DNA of 64,000 bases, taken from Galdieria partita. Lineage: Eukaryota; Rhodophyta; Bangiophyceae; Galdieriales; Galdieriaceae. The stretch covers positions 87,001 to 151,000 of the forward strand of contig BQMJ01000023.1 in the NCBI GenBank assembly GCA_025991245.1, in the 5' to 3' direction. The translations under genes and the position numbers were made by a program. The notes under the pieces were generated by a model, which saw nothing but the letters and a program-made list of their open reading frames with translations, had not been told where the DNA came from and made no database searches. Every line of letters begins with the position of its first letter. Position 1 is the first letter of the stretch. Shown piece by piece: positions 9,862-20,385 of this stretch.

Positions 9862-11220
9862 TTACAAAGGAACGCTATAATGTTCTGTTTGGTGTCGCTG
9901 AGTGTGAAAATGAAACTCTTTTGGAACAGTTGATTTTCGTATTTGAATATTACTCGTTGCAAGAATTGGTGCGTCGAGAGCACGTTTGAAGTTATCTCGA
10001 CTTTTCATTATTGTCTCACGCAACTTCCTTCGTTCGTCTTCAATTTTCATCAACTCCATCTCTTCATGACTAAGGATATTTTTCTGTTGTTTGTACATTT
10101 CTGCCCTTCTTGCTGTATGTTGTCCAAAGGCTACAATTCTTGGAAGTTCTTTAGGGCGACTGGAGTGACTTTGCTTCTCGCGTTCTAGCAATACTTTTTC
10201 CACACAATGACGAAGTCTCAAATCCGATCGAAAATGGGGTGTCTTTGCTCGAGTAGGTTGGGGTTTCCATGATAATCCATATTCTTTTGGAGTTTTTGGT
10301 TCTATGAAAGCCTTAGATTGTTCTCGGAGTTTCTCAACTCGTTCTCGATGACGAAGGGCTCTTTCATCAGTAAAGAATTTGGGTGTCTTGGGCTGTGTTG
10401 TATGACAAGCTGAAATTCTTTTGTTTGTAGTAGTCCTCTGTCGTTCTGCCACTTGGTTGTTTCTGTTTGGTGTACTGGTGTTGGAAGGCAAAACCTCAGT
10501 TACGCTTATATTTTTTGCTTTTGCTTCACTGTGATATCTCTCCGTTGAAAGTTCAATGGGGACTCTTTTCGCAAGCGTATTCTTTGCGACACCTTTTTTT
10601 CTCTCAATTGAAGTCATTCTGATCGTATCGTTATTTTCGGGAGAATTGCCTTTGTGTTTTGCTTCGTTGACAGACGAAGGTATCATTCCAGGCTTCATTA
10701 AGCTATAGATTTTAGACGAGTTTTTTTTAAATTTGTTTGATACAGAAGGTTCACTCTGTGAATGGTTGTGGCCTAGAGAAAGCAAGTTTATCTGGTTTGT
10801 TGCTTCTGTTAACACCTGTTGACTTTCATCTACTTCTTTTATCGGATCAGCTGTTTGAAACTTTCTTGTCTTATCACATTGAACTGCACACTGTTGCCTT
10901 GTAACTGCACCATTCTTTTGTTGCAGCTGTACTATTCTAGCTGTCACCATGTGGCTATCCGTTCTAAGGTTACTTTCAGAGGAAGGTTTATTCGAGGTCA
11001 GCTCTTTCCAAGTTGTTCTTTCCCCTCGTTTCGCATTTTCTGAATCCCGAGAGGAAGAACGGAGGTTACTATCAATAGAAGAAGATTTAGTCTTCATTTG
11101 ATCAAACCAGTCATCTGCGCCGTCGTTGAAACCTTCTTCCGATGCTGCATATCGTAAGTCGACATATTTTGGAGCTTCAAACTCGAATAAAGGCTCGAAC
11201 CCTGTTTCGTCTTCCATCAT
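9862..11220 (-). CDS. TPX2: TPX2-like spindle assembly factor
   Basis: A single-exon protein of about 452 residues. The N-terminal FEFEAPKYVDL matches the start of TPX2, where this segment binds and activates Aurora A. The central and C-terminal regions contain the repeated family motifs PKTPKFFTDERALRHRER, AKTPHFRSDLRLRH and, near the end, STVPKEFHFHTQRHQ. The protein is highly charged and mostly disordered, as expected for a microtubule nucleation factor that acts near chromosomes under Ran control. The frame is open a few codons upstream of 11220 without another ATG. Family assignment rests on the FxFxAPK start and the TPX2 C-terminal motif. Confidence 0.8.
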   Translation of the reverse strand: MMEDETGFEPLFEFEAPKYVDLRYAASEEGFNDGADDWFDQMKTKSSSIDSNLRSSSRDSENAKRGERTTWKELTSNKPSSESNLRTDSHMVTARIVQLQQKNGAVTRQQCAVQCDKTRKFQTADPIKEVDESQQVLTEATNQINLLSLGHNHSQSEPSVSNKFKKNSSKIYSLMKPGMIPSSVNEAKHKGNSPENNDTIRMTSIERKKGVAKNTLAKRVPIELSTERYHSEAKAKNISVTEVLPSNTSTPNRNNQVAERQRTTTNKRISACHTTQPKTPKFFTDERALRHRERVEKLREQSKAFIEPKTPKEYGLSWKPQPTRAKTPHFRSDLRLRHCVEKVLLEREKQSHSSRPKELPRIVAFGQHTARRAEMYKQQKNILSHEEMELMKIEDERRKLRETIMKSRDNFKRALDAPILATSNIQIRKSTVPKEFHFHTQRHQTEHYSVPL

Positions 11221-11295
11221 CCAGTGCAAAGTCAATGGTAGAACAGGAAAGTTTCCTTTTGAATTTTTTGGCGGGCAACCGGGAAATTAAAGGCG

Positions 11296-11850
11296 ATGCT
11301 AAATTTTGTTAAGAATGCTCAGGGAAAGCAGCGAACTCCACTTGTACGTTTTCTTTATGAAAAGCAAGTTTCATGAGATCATTGTTTGAACTTGTTTCCG
11401 ATTCTATGCAGACGGGATGACGATCATGTTCATTCTCATAACCATATCATGACGTGTTTTCGTTGCTTATAGGCTTTGAACAAGCGAATTCCACTCGTTC
11501 CGGACACCTGCTATGGTAGCATGAATAAAAAACTTCGAAAACGCAAGATTCGCGAATAACTGTTTAAACCGGCCCAAGCTTTTACCAAGACAGTTCCAAC
11601 AACAAAAAACCAAAGTTCAAGTTCCAGAAACGAGATAGCCTCAATCTCGTATAATAAAGACCTCTGATTCTCTATTTGAATTGCCAACTTCCCAGAAGAA
11701 TGTCTTCAAAAGCAAAGATGACCTGGCAATTTGCCACTGGAGGAGAGTGATGGAAGTGAGAACAAACTCTGGTACCAAGAACAGAAAGAATCTTTACATT
11801 CACTAGCCAAATATGTACCAGAAGAGCAAATATGCCATCAAAATAACTAG
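11296..11850 (+). CDS. Candidate small multi-exon gene, unrecognised
   Basis: This stretch looks empty but can be read as short exons: ATG 11296-11343 (MLNFVKNAQGKQRTPL), 11473-11515 (beginning ALNKRIPLVPDTC), 11579-11648 (FTKTVPTTKNQSSSS core), 11696-11746, and a last exon from about 11780. Introns 11516-11578 (63 bases) and 11649-11695 (47 bases) have consensus ends and keep the frame. The first intron would be 129 bases and the last 33, both atypical here, and two different ends are possible. It is divergent from the TPX2 homologue. I do not recognise the product. It could also be a non-coding leader with chance frames. Confidence 0.28.
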
Positions 11851-12022
11851 TTACTGACTCCATGATGTAAGAAACTCCTATTATAAAGTGTACAAAAGCC
11901 TTTCATAAAAGAGAAACTTCAAGGGAAGGTGCACAATGAGTAAATTGCTTCCGACTGCATTATTATTATTTGGGATTTCTTGAGGACGTTGCAGCTGTGC
12001 ATATTCATTCAGTTGACGCAGT

Positions 12023-12379
12023 ATGAGTGGTAAGATACCGACTGAGGACGTGCCTGACCACCCACTTCTAAGACGAAATGTTTACTGGACTCCTTGGCCA
12101 CGCTTGGCAAAACTTGTACCCAATGAAAGGGTTCGAGTTATCGGAGGTGTCCTGACCATAATGGCTTTAAGTGGTGTGATATTTTATACCAATTTACAAT
12201 TTCGTGAGTATTCTAAAGAAGAAAAGAACTTTTTTAAACGTTTCATAGGGAGACCGGTGCGTACCTTGACTCCGGAGTGGATTGAAGCGGAACGCCGCAA
12301 AGAGTTTGCGAAGGAAAGAGAATCTGGACCTCCTGTAGAGCTTGATCCTATTTTACATAGACGTGGCTATCACCACTAA
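12023..12379 (+). CDS. Small single-pass membrane protein
   Basis: An intronless frame of 118 residues with one predicted transmembrane segment at about 37-56 (VRVIGGVLTIMALSGVIFYT). The N-terminal side is short and polar. A charged helical tail follows (PEWIEAERRKEFAKERESG) and the protein ends LDPILHRRGYHH. Size, topology and the many Trp/Arg contacts resemble supernumerary subunits of mitochondrial respiratory or ATP synthase complexes, but I cannot name a family. The ATG at 12023 is the first in frame. The reading frame is well supported by its amino acid make-up. Confidence 0.6.
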   Translation: MSGKIPTEDVPDHPLLRRNVYWTPWPRLAKLVPNERVRVIGGVLTIMALSGVIFYTNLQFREYSKEEKNFFKRFIGRPVRTLTPEWIEAERRKEFAKERESGPPVELDPILHRRGYHH

Positions 12380-12552
12380 ATATTTTCTTCTCGAAGTTTG
12401 TGCTTTTAAAGTACAAGAGTTGCTCATATTTGTTGTGTGAAAAAGTAAATTTGCTTTAGAATTTGTTTCCATTTTGCGTTTTATATACTCCTTCGGATTC
12501 TCACTTGGAAGAACTGGGTTAATAAGCAATATACACGGCCTGCGTCGAACTT

Positions 12553-13128
12553 ATGGTACTTAAGTTTTTGACTCTGTTTTAAGTCAACGCTGATTTCAAG
12601 GCTCTAGGTAGTTTCAGAAATAGTGGCGGCAACATTTATTTATGTTTGTGGTCTCCGTAGAGCATATCGAATCATCCTTAAAGGGGAAAAGAAGTTGGCC
12701 AACTACTTGTGAGTAAGTTCATTTAGCTTCCAGATAGTGCATAACTTTTTCAAAGGCCTTTACAGACAAAGAATGGAGCGTACTATTCCCTTCAACGACG
12801 TTTTTTACGAAGAGTTTTCAAAGCTATTCATAGTGCCATCCAGTATACACAAAACTGGAAACGCAAAAACAGCATTATTAGTGACAACGCAGTTTCACCA
12901 AAGGAAAAAGAACTATCAAAAAGGCACGCTCAAGACACTGCGAATTCATCTCTAAGGAATAAACCTGGTCGAGTGAAGAAAGACGAAGACCTTCAACAAG
13001 GGTTACAGTCGGGAGTGTTTGAAGAGCCAAAGTCTGACAGTGCATATGTGCGATTACAGGTGAAAAGAGGTCAGGGTAAAAGCAAAGCTCAATCGGAGGC
13101 AGACGAACCTGAGAGCAGAGCGCTTTGA
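12553..13128 (+). CDS. Small basic protein with N-terminal hydrophobic helix
   Basis: Three exons: 12553-12555 (the ATG alone), 12608-12708 and 12756-13128, with introns of 52 and 47 bases. The spliced frame gives 158 residues: MVVSEIVAATFIYVCGLRRA at the start, then KKLANYLPLQTKNGAYYS across the second intron, and a charged, disordered tail ending EADEPESRAL. No single open frame covers it, so it is easily missed. The second exon has no ATG in this frame and is closed upstream by a stop, which is why the isolated initiation codon is proposed. A hydrophobic N-terminal helix suggests membrane anchoring. Family unknown. Confidence 0.5.
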
Positions 13129-13206
13129 AACTTTCGGGTTGAAAAGCTGTAAATACAACCTGGATAGTTGTGAAGGACAGTTCCTATTTTGTTGTCTCAG
13201 AAAATT

Positions 13207-13482
13207 TCAGCAGAAGCTATTTCTTGCATTCTTTCTTGAACTGAGTTGTTGGCTTTCGCTTGTAAAATAGGAGAAAAACTTTCTCCAGTGAAACATATTT
13301 GAATTGTTCCTTGTCGCAACACCATTGTTTAAAATTGGAAGCTTATCTTTGTCTTTTACACAGTAGAGAGTTATTCTGTTCTCTTTCAAGTCTGTATTTT
13401 TTATTTGCCAAATAGTGTGTCCTATCTTGAGAGTAAGATCACGAAAGTTTGGAAACTGTAGATCCAGGAAATTAGCTAGCAT
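13207..13482 (-). CDS. Short unrecognised frame
   Basis: A 91-residue ATG-started frame (MLANFLDLQFPNFRDLTLKI at its start) with moderately protein-like composition. A second frame covers the 3' half from an internal ATG with equally plausible composition (QERMQEIASAEIF at its end), so a splice or frame change may be involved, but I could not place consensus splice sites that join the two. No family is recognised. It may simply be spacer. Confidence 0.25.
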   Translation of the reverse strand: MLANFLDLQFPNFRDLTLKIGHTIWQIKNTDLKENRITLYCVKDKDKLPILNNGVATRNNSNMFHWRKFFSYFTSESQQLSSRKNARNSFC

Positions 13483-14098
13483 TGTAACTTCACGGAATCG
13501 GAATGACTGTTAGCAAATTATCGAAGAGTTCGATAGGTTTTTCTCAAGTTAATAACGAGTACTGTATAAACCCTGTAGATACTGTCAGCACTCAATAAAC
13601 ACCATAATTTACTAAATGTATTTTCTTTCTTTCTTGATTTGCTCTCATACTTTCTTTTCTTCCTTGTTTGTCATTGATGAGCGACTCAACAAATGGCAAA
13701 GAATTCTTCAAGGCTAAAAAATACGCATATTGCTATAAATATTTTTACATTATAAAATGAAACGTACTCATATATCTTTCATTTCTCAACTGAAGATGCG
13801 AAATATCTCCTTGAGCAAAAACATATATAATACGCAAGTCACTCAAACTTGGAAGAGCTAGTTTCAGACATTTCTCAACTAACTCCTCTATAACAGTATT
13901 AAAAGGCAAAAGTTCAAGTTAACTACCCACCAAACCTCAAGAAAGACTTTAGGTTTCAATGGAAGCATGCAGCCAAGATAACAAACTTTTCATTTCCATT
14001 GGCCTACATTTCAAGTACCAACGTAACACCGAATTGGACTTTCCCGCGAATCGAAGTTTCCAGCTTATTCGATCTTGTAATTGTGGCAACCGAAAGTA
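13483..14098. other. Spacer upstream of CCT4
   Basis: About 600 bases, AT-rich and with pyrimidine runs near 13620-13670. I see no gene or RNA structure. The last 100 bases presumably contain the CCT4 promoter. Confidence 0.4.
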
Positions 14099-15895
14099 AT
14101 GGACTCTCAGAACAACAAAAAGAACAACAGAGACAGTGCTTCACACGATCGACAGAAAGCTAAAGATGTTCGCCTTTCAAATATTTCCGCTTCAAAGGCA
14201 GTTGCTGATGCAGTAAGGACAAGCTTGGGTCCGCGAGGGCTAGATAAGATGGTTCAAGAAGAAGCGGGGGACGTTCTTATCAGCAACGATGGAGCTACTA
14301 TTTTGTCGAAAATGAGAGTAGAACACCCAGCAGCGAAAATGGTAAGAAAACTAGGTTTTTGTTTCAACATTATAAATTTTTCCTAGTTAGTGGATCTGTC
14401 CAAAGCGCAAGATATTGAAGCTGGAGACGGCACCACAACAGTAGTTGTAATTGCGGGTTCGCTTTTAAGTGCTTGCCTTACTCTACTTGGAAAGGGGATA
14501 CATCCTTCACTAATATCGGATGCATTTCAATATGCAGTTGAGAAGGCAGAGGAGATTCTTGAGAAAGCAGCACAACCGATCGATCTAAACGATCGTACAG
14601 CCGTAATTCAAGCTGCAGCCACTGCCCTTAGTTCGAAGGTTGTCTCACAGCATGCTACTCTATTGGCACCTATTGCGGTTGACGCGGTTACCAGGATTGC
14701 CAACTTGGAAGAGCCGGACACCATAGATTTACGCAATATTCGAGTATTGAAAAAGTTAGGAGGAACTCTAGATGATACGGAGCTTTTCGAGGGTTTGGTG
14801 TTGAACCAGCACGTGAACAAGAGTGCTGGAGGAGTGACTAAAGTTGCCGGTGCGAAGGTTGCACTTATTCAGTTTTGCTTATCTGCACCAAAAACAGATA
14901 TTGAAAACAATATTATTGTGCAGGATTATTCAGCTATGGATCGTGTACTTCGTGAAGAGAGGCAGTACATTTTGAATCTCTGCAAGAAAATCAAGGTTTG
15001 TACTCATTTTTTATCCGTGAAAGATAAGTTGATGTTGCAACTTTGTTTAGAATACAGGTTGCAATGTTTTGTTGATACAAAAATCTATTCTTCGGGATGC
15101 AACAAGCGACCTTTCTCTTCACTATCTTGCTAAAATGAAAATAATGGTGGTTCAGGATATTGAACGAGAAGAAATTGAGTTTATTGCCAAAAGTCTTCAA
15201 TGTGTACCTATTGCTGGAATTGATAGTTTTGTACCTGAGAAGTTGGCAAAAGTGGATCTTGTAGAAGAAGGTGAGAACGAATCGTTTGCAGAGAAATGCA
15301 TATATGTAATATTGAGTGTTCTAGTTACAGTTGGAACTGAAAAGATGGTGAAAATGTCTGGTATACAAGGCAAACACAAGACTGTTTCGATTATAGCTCG
15401 TGGTTCCAACAAACTCATGTTGGATGAAGCAGAACGCTCGCTTCATGATGCTTTTTGTGTGGTTCGTTCGTTATTCAGGAGACGCTTTTTAATCGCTGGC
15501 GGTGGTGCTGCTGAAACTGAAGTGGCTGTGGGTCTTAATAAAGTTGCAAAGACGATGGAAGGTGCTTCTGCTTTTTGTGTAAGAGCCTTTGCAGATGCTT
15601 TGGAGGTCATTCCGGTAAGATAACATAATATGTATAAATCGAGATACTTATTTTATCGTAGTATACTCTGGCCGAAAATGCAGGATTGCCTTCCATAGAA
15701 ATCGTGACAGAGTTGAGGAACCGACACGTGCAAGGAGATACAAATGCTGGAATCAATGTCAAAAAAGGAAACATCAGTAATATGTTTGAGGAAAGTGTCG
15801 TTATGCCACTGCTTGTGACAGTTAGTGCTTTACGACTTGCAACAGAATGCGTTCGAATGATTCTTAAGATCGATGATATTGTGATGACTCGATAA
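14099..15895 (+). CDS. CCT4: T-complex protein 1 subunit delta (CCT4)
   Basis: A five-exon gene (14099-14341, 14387-14995, 15051-15270, 15325-15614, 15662-15895; introns 45, 55, 54 and 47 bases) encoding 531 residues, a subunit of the cytosolic TRiC/CCT chaperonin that folds actin and tubulin. The ATPase signatures are visible: [34 protein letters not shown] and, late in the protein, GGGAAETEV. Delta identity rests on [20 protein letters not shown] and [15 protein letters not shown]. The third intron (15271-15324) is a multiple of three without a stop; removing it restores [14 protein letters not shown], which aligns with the family, whereas the unspliced reading adds 18 alien residues. The start is the first ATG. 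Confidence 0.95.
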
Positions 15896-15965
15896 GCCAG
15901 TTCGTCCGGATGCAACTTTCGTCACATCCGAAAATAAACAGGAATCCATTATAATATTTCATACT

Positions 15966-18900
15966 TCATTCACTGCGATGCAAACGAAACGCGGCTCCGG
16001 CAGCTCTTACCGCAGCTGCTGCTGAAGCTGCGACTGCACCAACCATACCACTGCGACGTGGCGTCAGTGAACTCTCAGCGATGCCATCCTCATCATTTAC
16101 ATTGTCTTGCGTTTTCTCGCTTAAATGGATATAACCGCCTCCTCTTAAACGCAACTTCAATGGTTTCTGCTGATAATTCTTTCCTTGTTGAACTTTGCAA
16201 TCCTCCACTGCCTCTTCTTCACTCATATCGTCGTTTCTGTTCAATAGATCCCCGAAAGTTTCTGAAAAATGTTGCTTGTAGATTTTAAATGCCACCAAAA
16301 TAAGCCCTCGCTTTAAGTGTTCTCTTTTGCGAACCAAATCGCACAGAGTTCTCACTTGCTCCAAGTTCTGATAAAGTTTGTTAAGTCTTTCTAAATGGAG
16401 ACTGATATCATCCTCTGACTCCAAGGCTGAAATAATTGGAACGTTGCCATATTCCAATTTGTTGATTTCATCTGGAAATGAGGTGCGCGTGAAATCATCC
16501 TTACATTGTAAACTTGATATATTTGACTTTTGATCACGTTCCATTCCAGTACCTCCTGAGCTGCTTCTTCTTCTCTTTCTCAGAGAAACAATTCTACTGT
16601 GCTCCGTAACAGAGAAATGTGCTTTTGAGTGTTTGGGACATAATGCGACTAACGATACGCCTGCTCCTTTTGTTGAATCTTCCTTGATTTCCATATGCAA
16701 ACCCGCTGAAAGCCCGCAAGAAACATGAAACGCTCTTCCACAATGACGAAGTGTACATTGAATACACGGACCAACATTGCGTTGATTGCATACAGAACAT
16801 TTCAAACTCCACCTTTCTGCAATCACTTTCTCAAAACCCATAATTGGTTCCATAGACTCGGGATTTTCAAAATAGGTCTCGGGAAGCCACATGGCACAAG
16901 ATACATGGGCCCATTTGCCTTCGACGTTTGTAGGTTTGAGTGCACCGCCAATCATAGGACAAAGAATGCAACGATATGGGTTTGGTATCAGTTCATCGGA
17001 AGTTGAATAGTGATACCCCAAAGATGACGTAGAAACCTCCAAGTCATTCCTGTTTGTCGCCCCTACTGCAACACAGGAGCTGCAAAACCAATCACCTTCA
17101 GGGATTGAACGCACTCCATAACACGTTTGATGAACTGCAACGTGACAACCATCACAAAGAATTATGTCATTTCCAATTTCATCGCAATCTCCACTGCCAC
17201 ATACAGAGCAGCATGCAGTAAGTTCCTGTGGAAGATCAGTGGGAAAGTCAAAGTAATCCTCTTCTTTCAGAACTGGTTTCAGTTTAACCGGGGAAACAGA
17301 AGACGAATTTTTGGCCGCAGCATTTCGAATAACTTGTGTGCGTCGTCGATGAGTACCCGAATCTACTGGTGAAACATCCTCCTTTGCTTCCTTCATTGCA
17401 GCACTATCCTGCAAAAGTTCACGTAGACGCTTCTGAGCTGTATTGATTGATACCACACCTCCATGACGAAGACAAGATGGTCGACTGGCGTCAACGGTTT
17501 TACGCACTTTTTGAATCCCTTTAAGACTCATTAAAATCTTCTTCTCCTTCTTCAACTCGACTTTCATATTGCGCTCTCGATTGTAAATATGCTTTAAGAG
17601 GCTGGCTACCTATAAAAAAAAATTAAAACCTCTTTGACTTTTGTTACTTTCTACCTACTCTTTCAATAAAGTTCTTGTGACGTCCAAACAAGGTTCGTTC
17701 CTTGTCGATAATCTTCTGTGCGGCTTCCCATATTTCATCACTGCTACAGAGTTCATTATTATTCCTATACTTATCAGAGTCTTGGAAAAACACAACTTTG
17801 CCAATCTGTTGACGATTGATAATGTCAAAGTTTAATAACTGGAATTTTCCAATATTATGCAATCTAAATAAAGCAGCTGTGCTATAATCCCTCTTCTTGA
17901 ACCTCAAATGCGTTTCAATCACCATACCAGTCTAAAGAAATTTGAGAAGCTTTGTAAAACTTGTTAAATGTTACGTACCTCGTTCCTTTCATAGGGACGT
18001 ATCTCGTTTCGATTCTTTTGTTTCGACTTCAAAGTGTCTTCATGCTTTCGATCCTCAATATATAGAGAAGACTTTTTTGACCTTTTCAAGATCCTTGGTT
18101 GTAATGTGTTCAATACTGAGTTGATGTCGTCTCTGGATGAGGAATGATGATGGGTAAGTTTGTGAAATGGACAGAAAATCAGAAATTGGTAACTTCCTTC
18201 AGTAGCTGATATAACATACGGCTTTTGACCGGCATCTCGAGCACAGCAAACATGAAAGCACTGAGTACAATCAGGAAACCCACAAGAAACTGTAATGCCA
18301 ATGTTCTCCTTTGAACAGAATATACAAGTGCCGTTTGGTGACGTATTCTTCGCCAACTCTAAATTCACTATAGGTTCCATAAACTGAACATTCTTCACAA
18401 AAACCTTGGGTGTCCAAAGGGCACAATACAGATGAGCAAATTTTCCATCTTCGGTTCTCTTCAGTGCACCTCCTTTCCTGCTGCATATTACACAAGGTGC
18501 CATAAACGCCTCTTCCGAGCATGGAGCACAAAGAAAAAATCGTTTCATCCCTGTCATTGATGCAAAAAGGACATCTTCATCTTCTTGCACGCCATAGCAC
18601 AAAGCATGTACAGTTACCCCACAAATGATACAAGAAGCAAAGCTCAAACCGGGACTAGAATTGTCTTCCGGACCTTCGCTGATTCCACGGAAGCAAACTT
18701 CGCATTGTTTGCAAACCACACTGTCCAACCATTTCAATATAAAATTTGAAGACCCTTCTATGTACGTGAGTTACTGAAATATATATCAAACAAGACATAT
18801 ACCTTTCCAAGATACTTCATTCGTATCTCTAGCACGATGTCTAGCAGTTGTACGGGCATGACATGCCGGGCAAGAAGTGCCTTTGCGGTGATTGTGTTTC

Positions 18901-20132
18901 AATTCTCCAACATTGTCCTGCTTGGATATTTCAATCTGAGACAATTTTGGAAGAACACTCAGTCTTTCTGATGAAATATGAGATTCAAAGCCTTTGGAGA
19001 TGCTCGAACAGTCAGTTTCCTTCAAACAGGAACTACTTGGTTTTGCAATTTCCTTTGATGACGGATATAAACCTACTGTCGTAGATTTACCTCGCATTAA
19101 GTAACCATCTCTCAGTAACATGTCCTCAACTGTTGTTTGGTGACAAAAAGATCTTATGTTACCACTACGGTAGTGCTGTAAGAGTTCTTCCATACAATTC
19201 TTCGCCACTTCATTGTCAACATTTATTAAATATGCTTCGTCTTTCAACCAACTTAAACGGTAATATTCTCCACGAGGAAATGGAGTATCGGGGAATTGGT
19301 CTAAATTTGTCTGCAAGTGTTCTAGAAAAGATAGCTGCCATTCTCTGACAGAAGCTGTTAATAACCTTGTCGGTGTCCATTTCCACAAATCCTCTGCACT
19401 TTTAGGCAAAAAGTCCGTCGAAGAGACAAGATTGTTCTCTTTGCAATTCTCTGTATATATCTGAGTCCACATATCCTTCAAACAAGTTGGAAAAATGGCT
19501 TCCACTACGTCTTGTAACAAAATCTGTTTCTCTGCTTCATTTTCCTGTAAATCTTCAGCAAGAATGTCTTTGCAATTAACCGTCACTGCATCCTTGTAGT
19601 GGCTGGAGTGACACTTCAAACGGAACAAAGCGCCAACAAAGCTACAAGCCATATCAGAAAATGGAGTAAAAGAGTTGTTTTCTTCTCCAGCATTCCTCCT
19701 TGTTCTCCTTCGGCGTCTGGCAGTTGCGTCTTCTTCAGACAATGGACTCTCTGAGAAACTGCTTACTTTGTCAAGTTGAGGCAAAGGATGCAAACTCTCG
19801 AATTCAACAGAGCGTGCTTTATCCTCAAAACTACATTCATTAAGCCCAATGGGCGCTTCTATACCTTTTCGTGAGCTTTCTTCTGACGTAAAAACACTGG
19901 CAGTATCCTCTAATGTTGCACCAGGTTCGAAACTCGCAATCTTCCAAGGCTCCTCCGCCTCCAAACTGCAAATTCTCTCCGATGAAAATTTCACACCCAG
20001 TGTGTCGTTCCACTTACTTTGTTCTTTGCAAAGCAAAGAAGGGTCTGAAATATTATGCGTTGAAGAGAAAGCTTTCTTTCGCCTCTTACTTCGGTTCGAA
20101 TTTGTCACGTTGGACCTTGACGAGGAGGGCAT
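15966..20132 (-). CDS. Large tandem PHD-ePHD chromatin reader
   Basis: Four exons (20132-18803, 18757-17979, 17931-17659, 17609-15966) joined by 45-, 47- and 49-base introns give 1341 residues. The N-terminal 440 residues are mostly disordered with a basic patch (SKRRKKA). A first PHD plus extended PHD module lies at about residues 450-640 (CKQCEVC, CVICSRKGGALKR, FAHLYCALWTPKVF). A second lies in the last exon: the PHD (CSVCGSGDCDE, then LCDGCHVAVHQTCYGV) and the ePHD (CILCPMIGGALKP, WAHVSCAMWLPETYF, CTLRHCGRAFHVSCG). Such zinc-knuckle modules in BRPF, JADE and plant ATX-like proteins read histone H3. No SET domain or bromodomain is seen. The gene runs tail-to-tail with CCT4, 70 bases apart. 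I rate the one-gene model likely rather than certain. Confidence 0.8.
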
Positions 20133-20385
20133 GCCCCTAAAAAACTAATTACTCCAACCTGGTGCGAATTCGTTCACTCATATAAAACCTCCAAAAAGCA
20201 ACTTTGTTAACTTGCTACGTTCTTCACAGCGGTTTTAAACACTAAATTATTCAATTGGGGCCACTTCAAGTGGGTGTGTCGAATTTGATGTGAGGTTGAA
20301 TACTTTTGTGAAAAGAGTTTATATTTACTAAGTTATTGCTTCCTTTGAAGAAGCACAAGTAACAAAGGGTGTTGAAAAAATGTTT

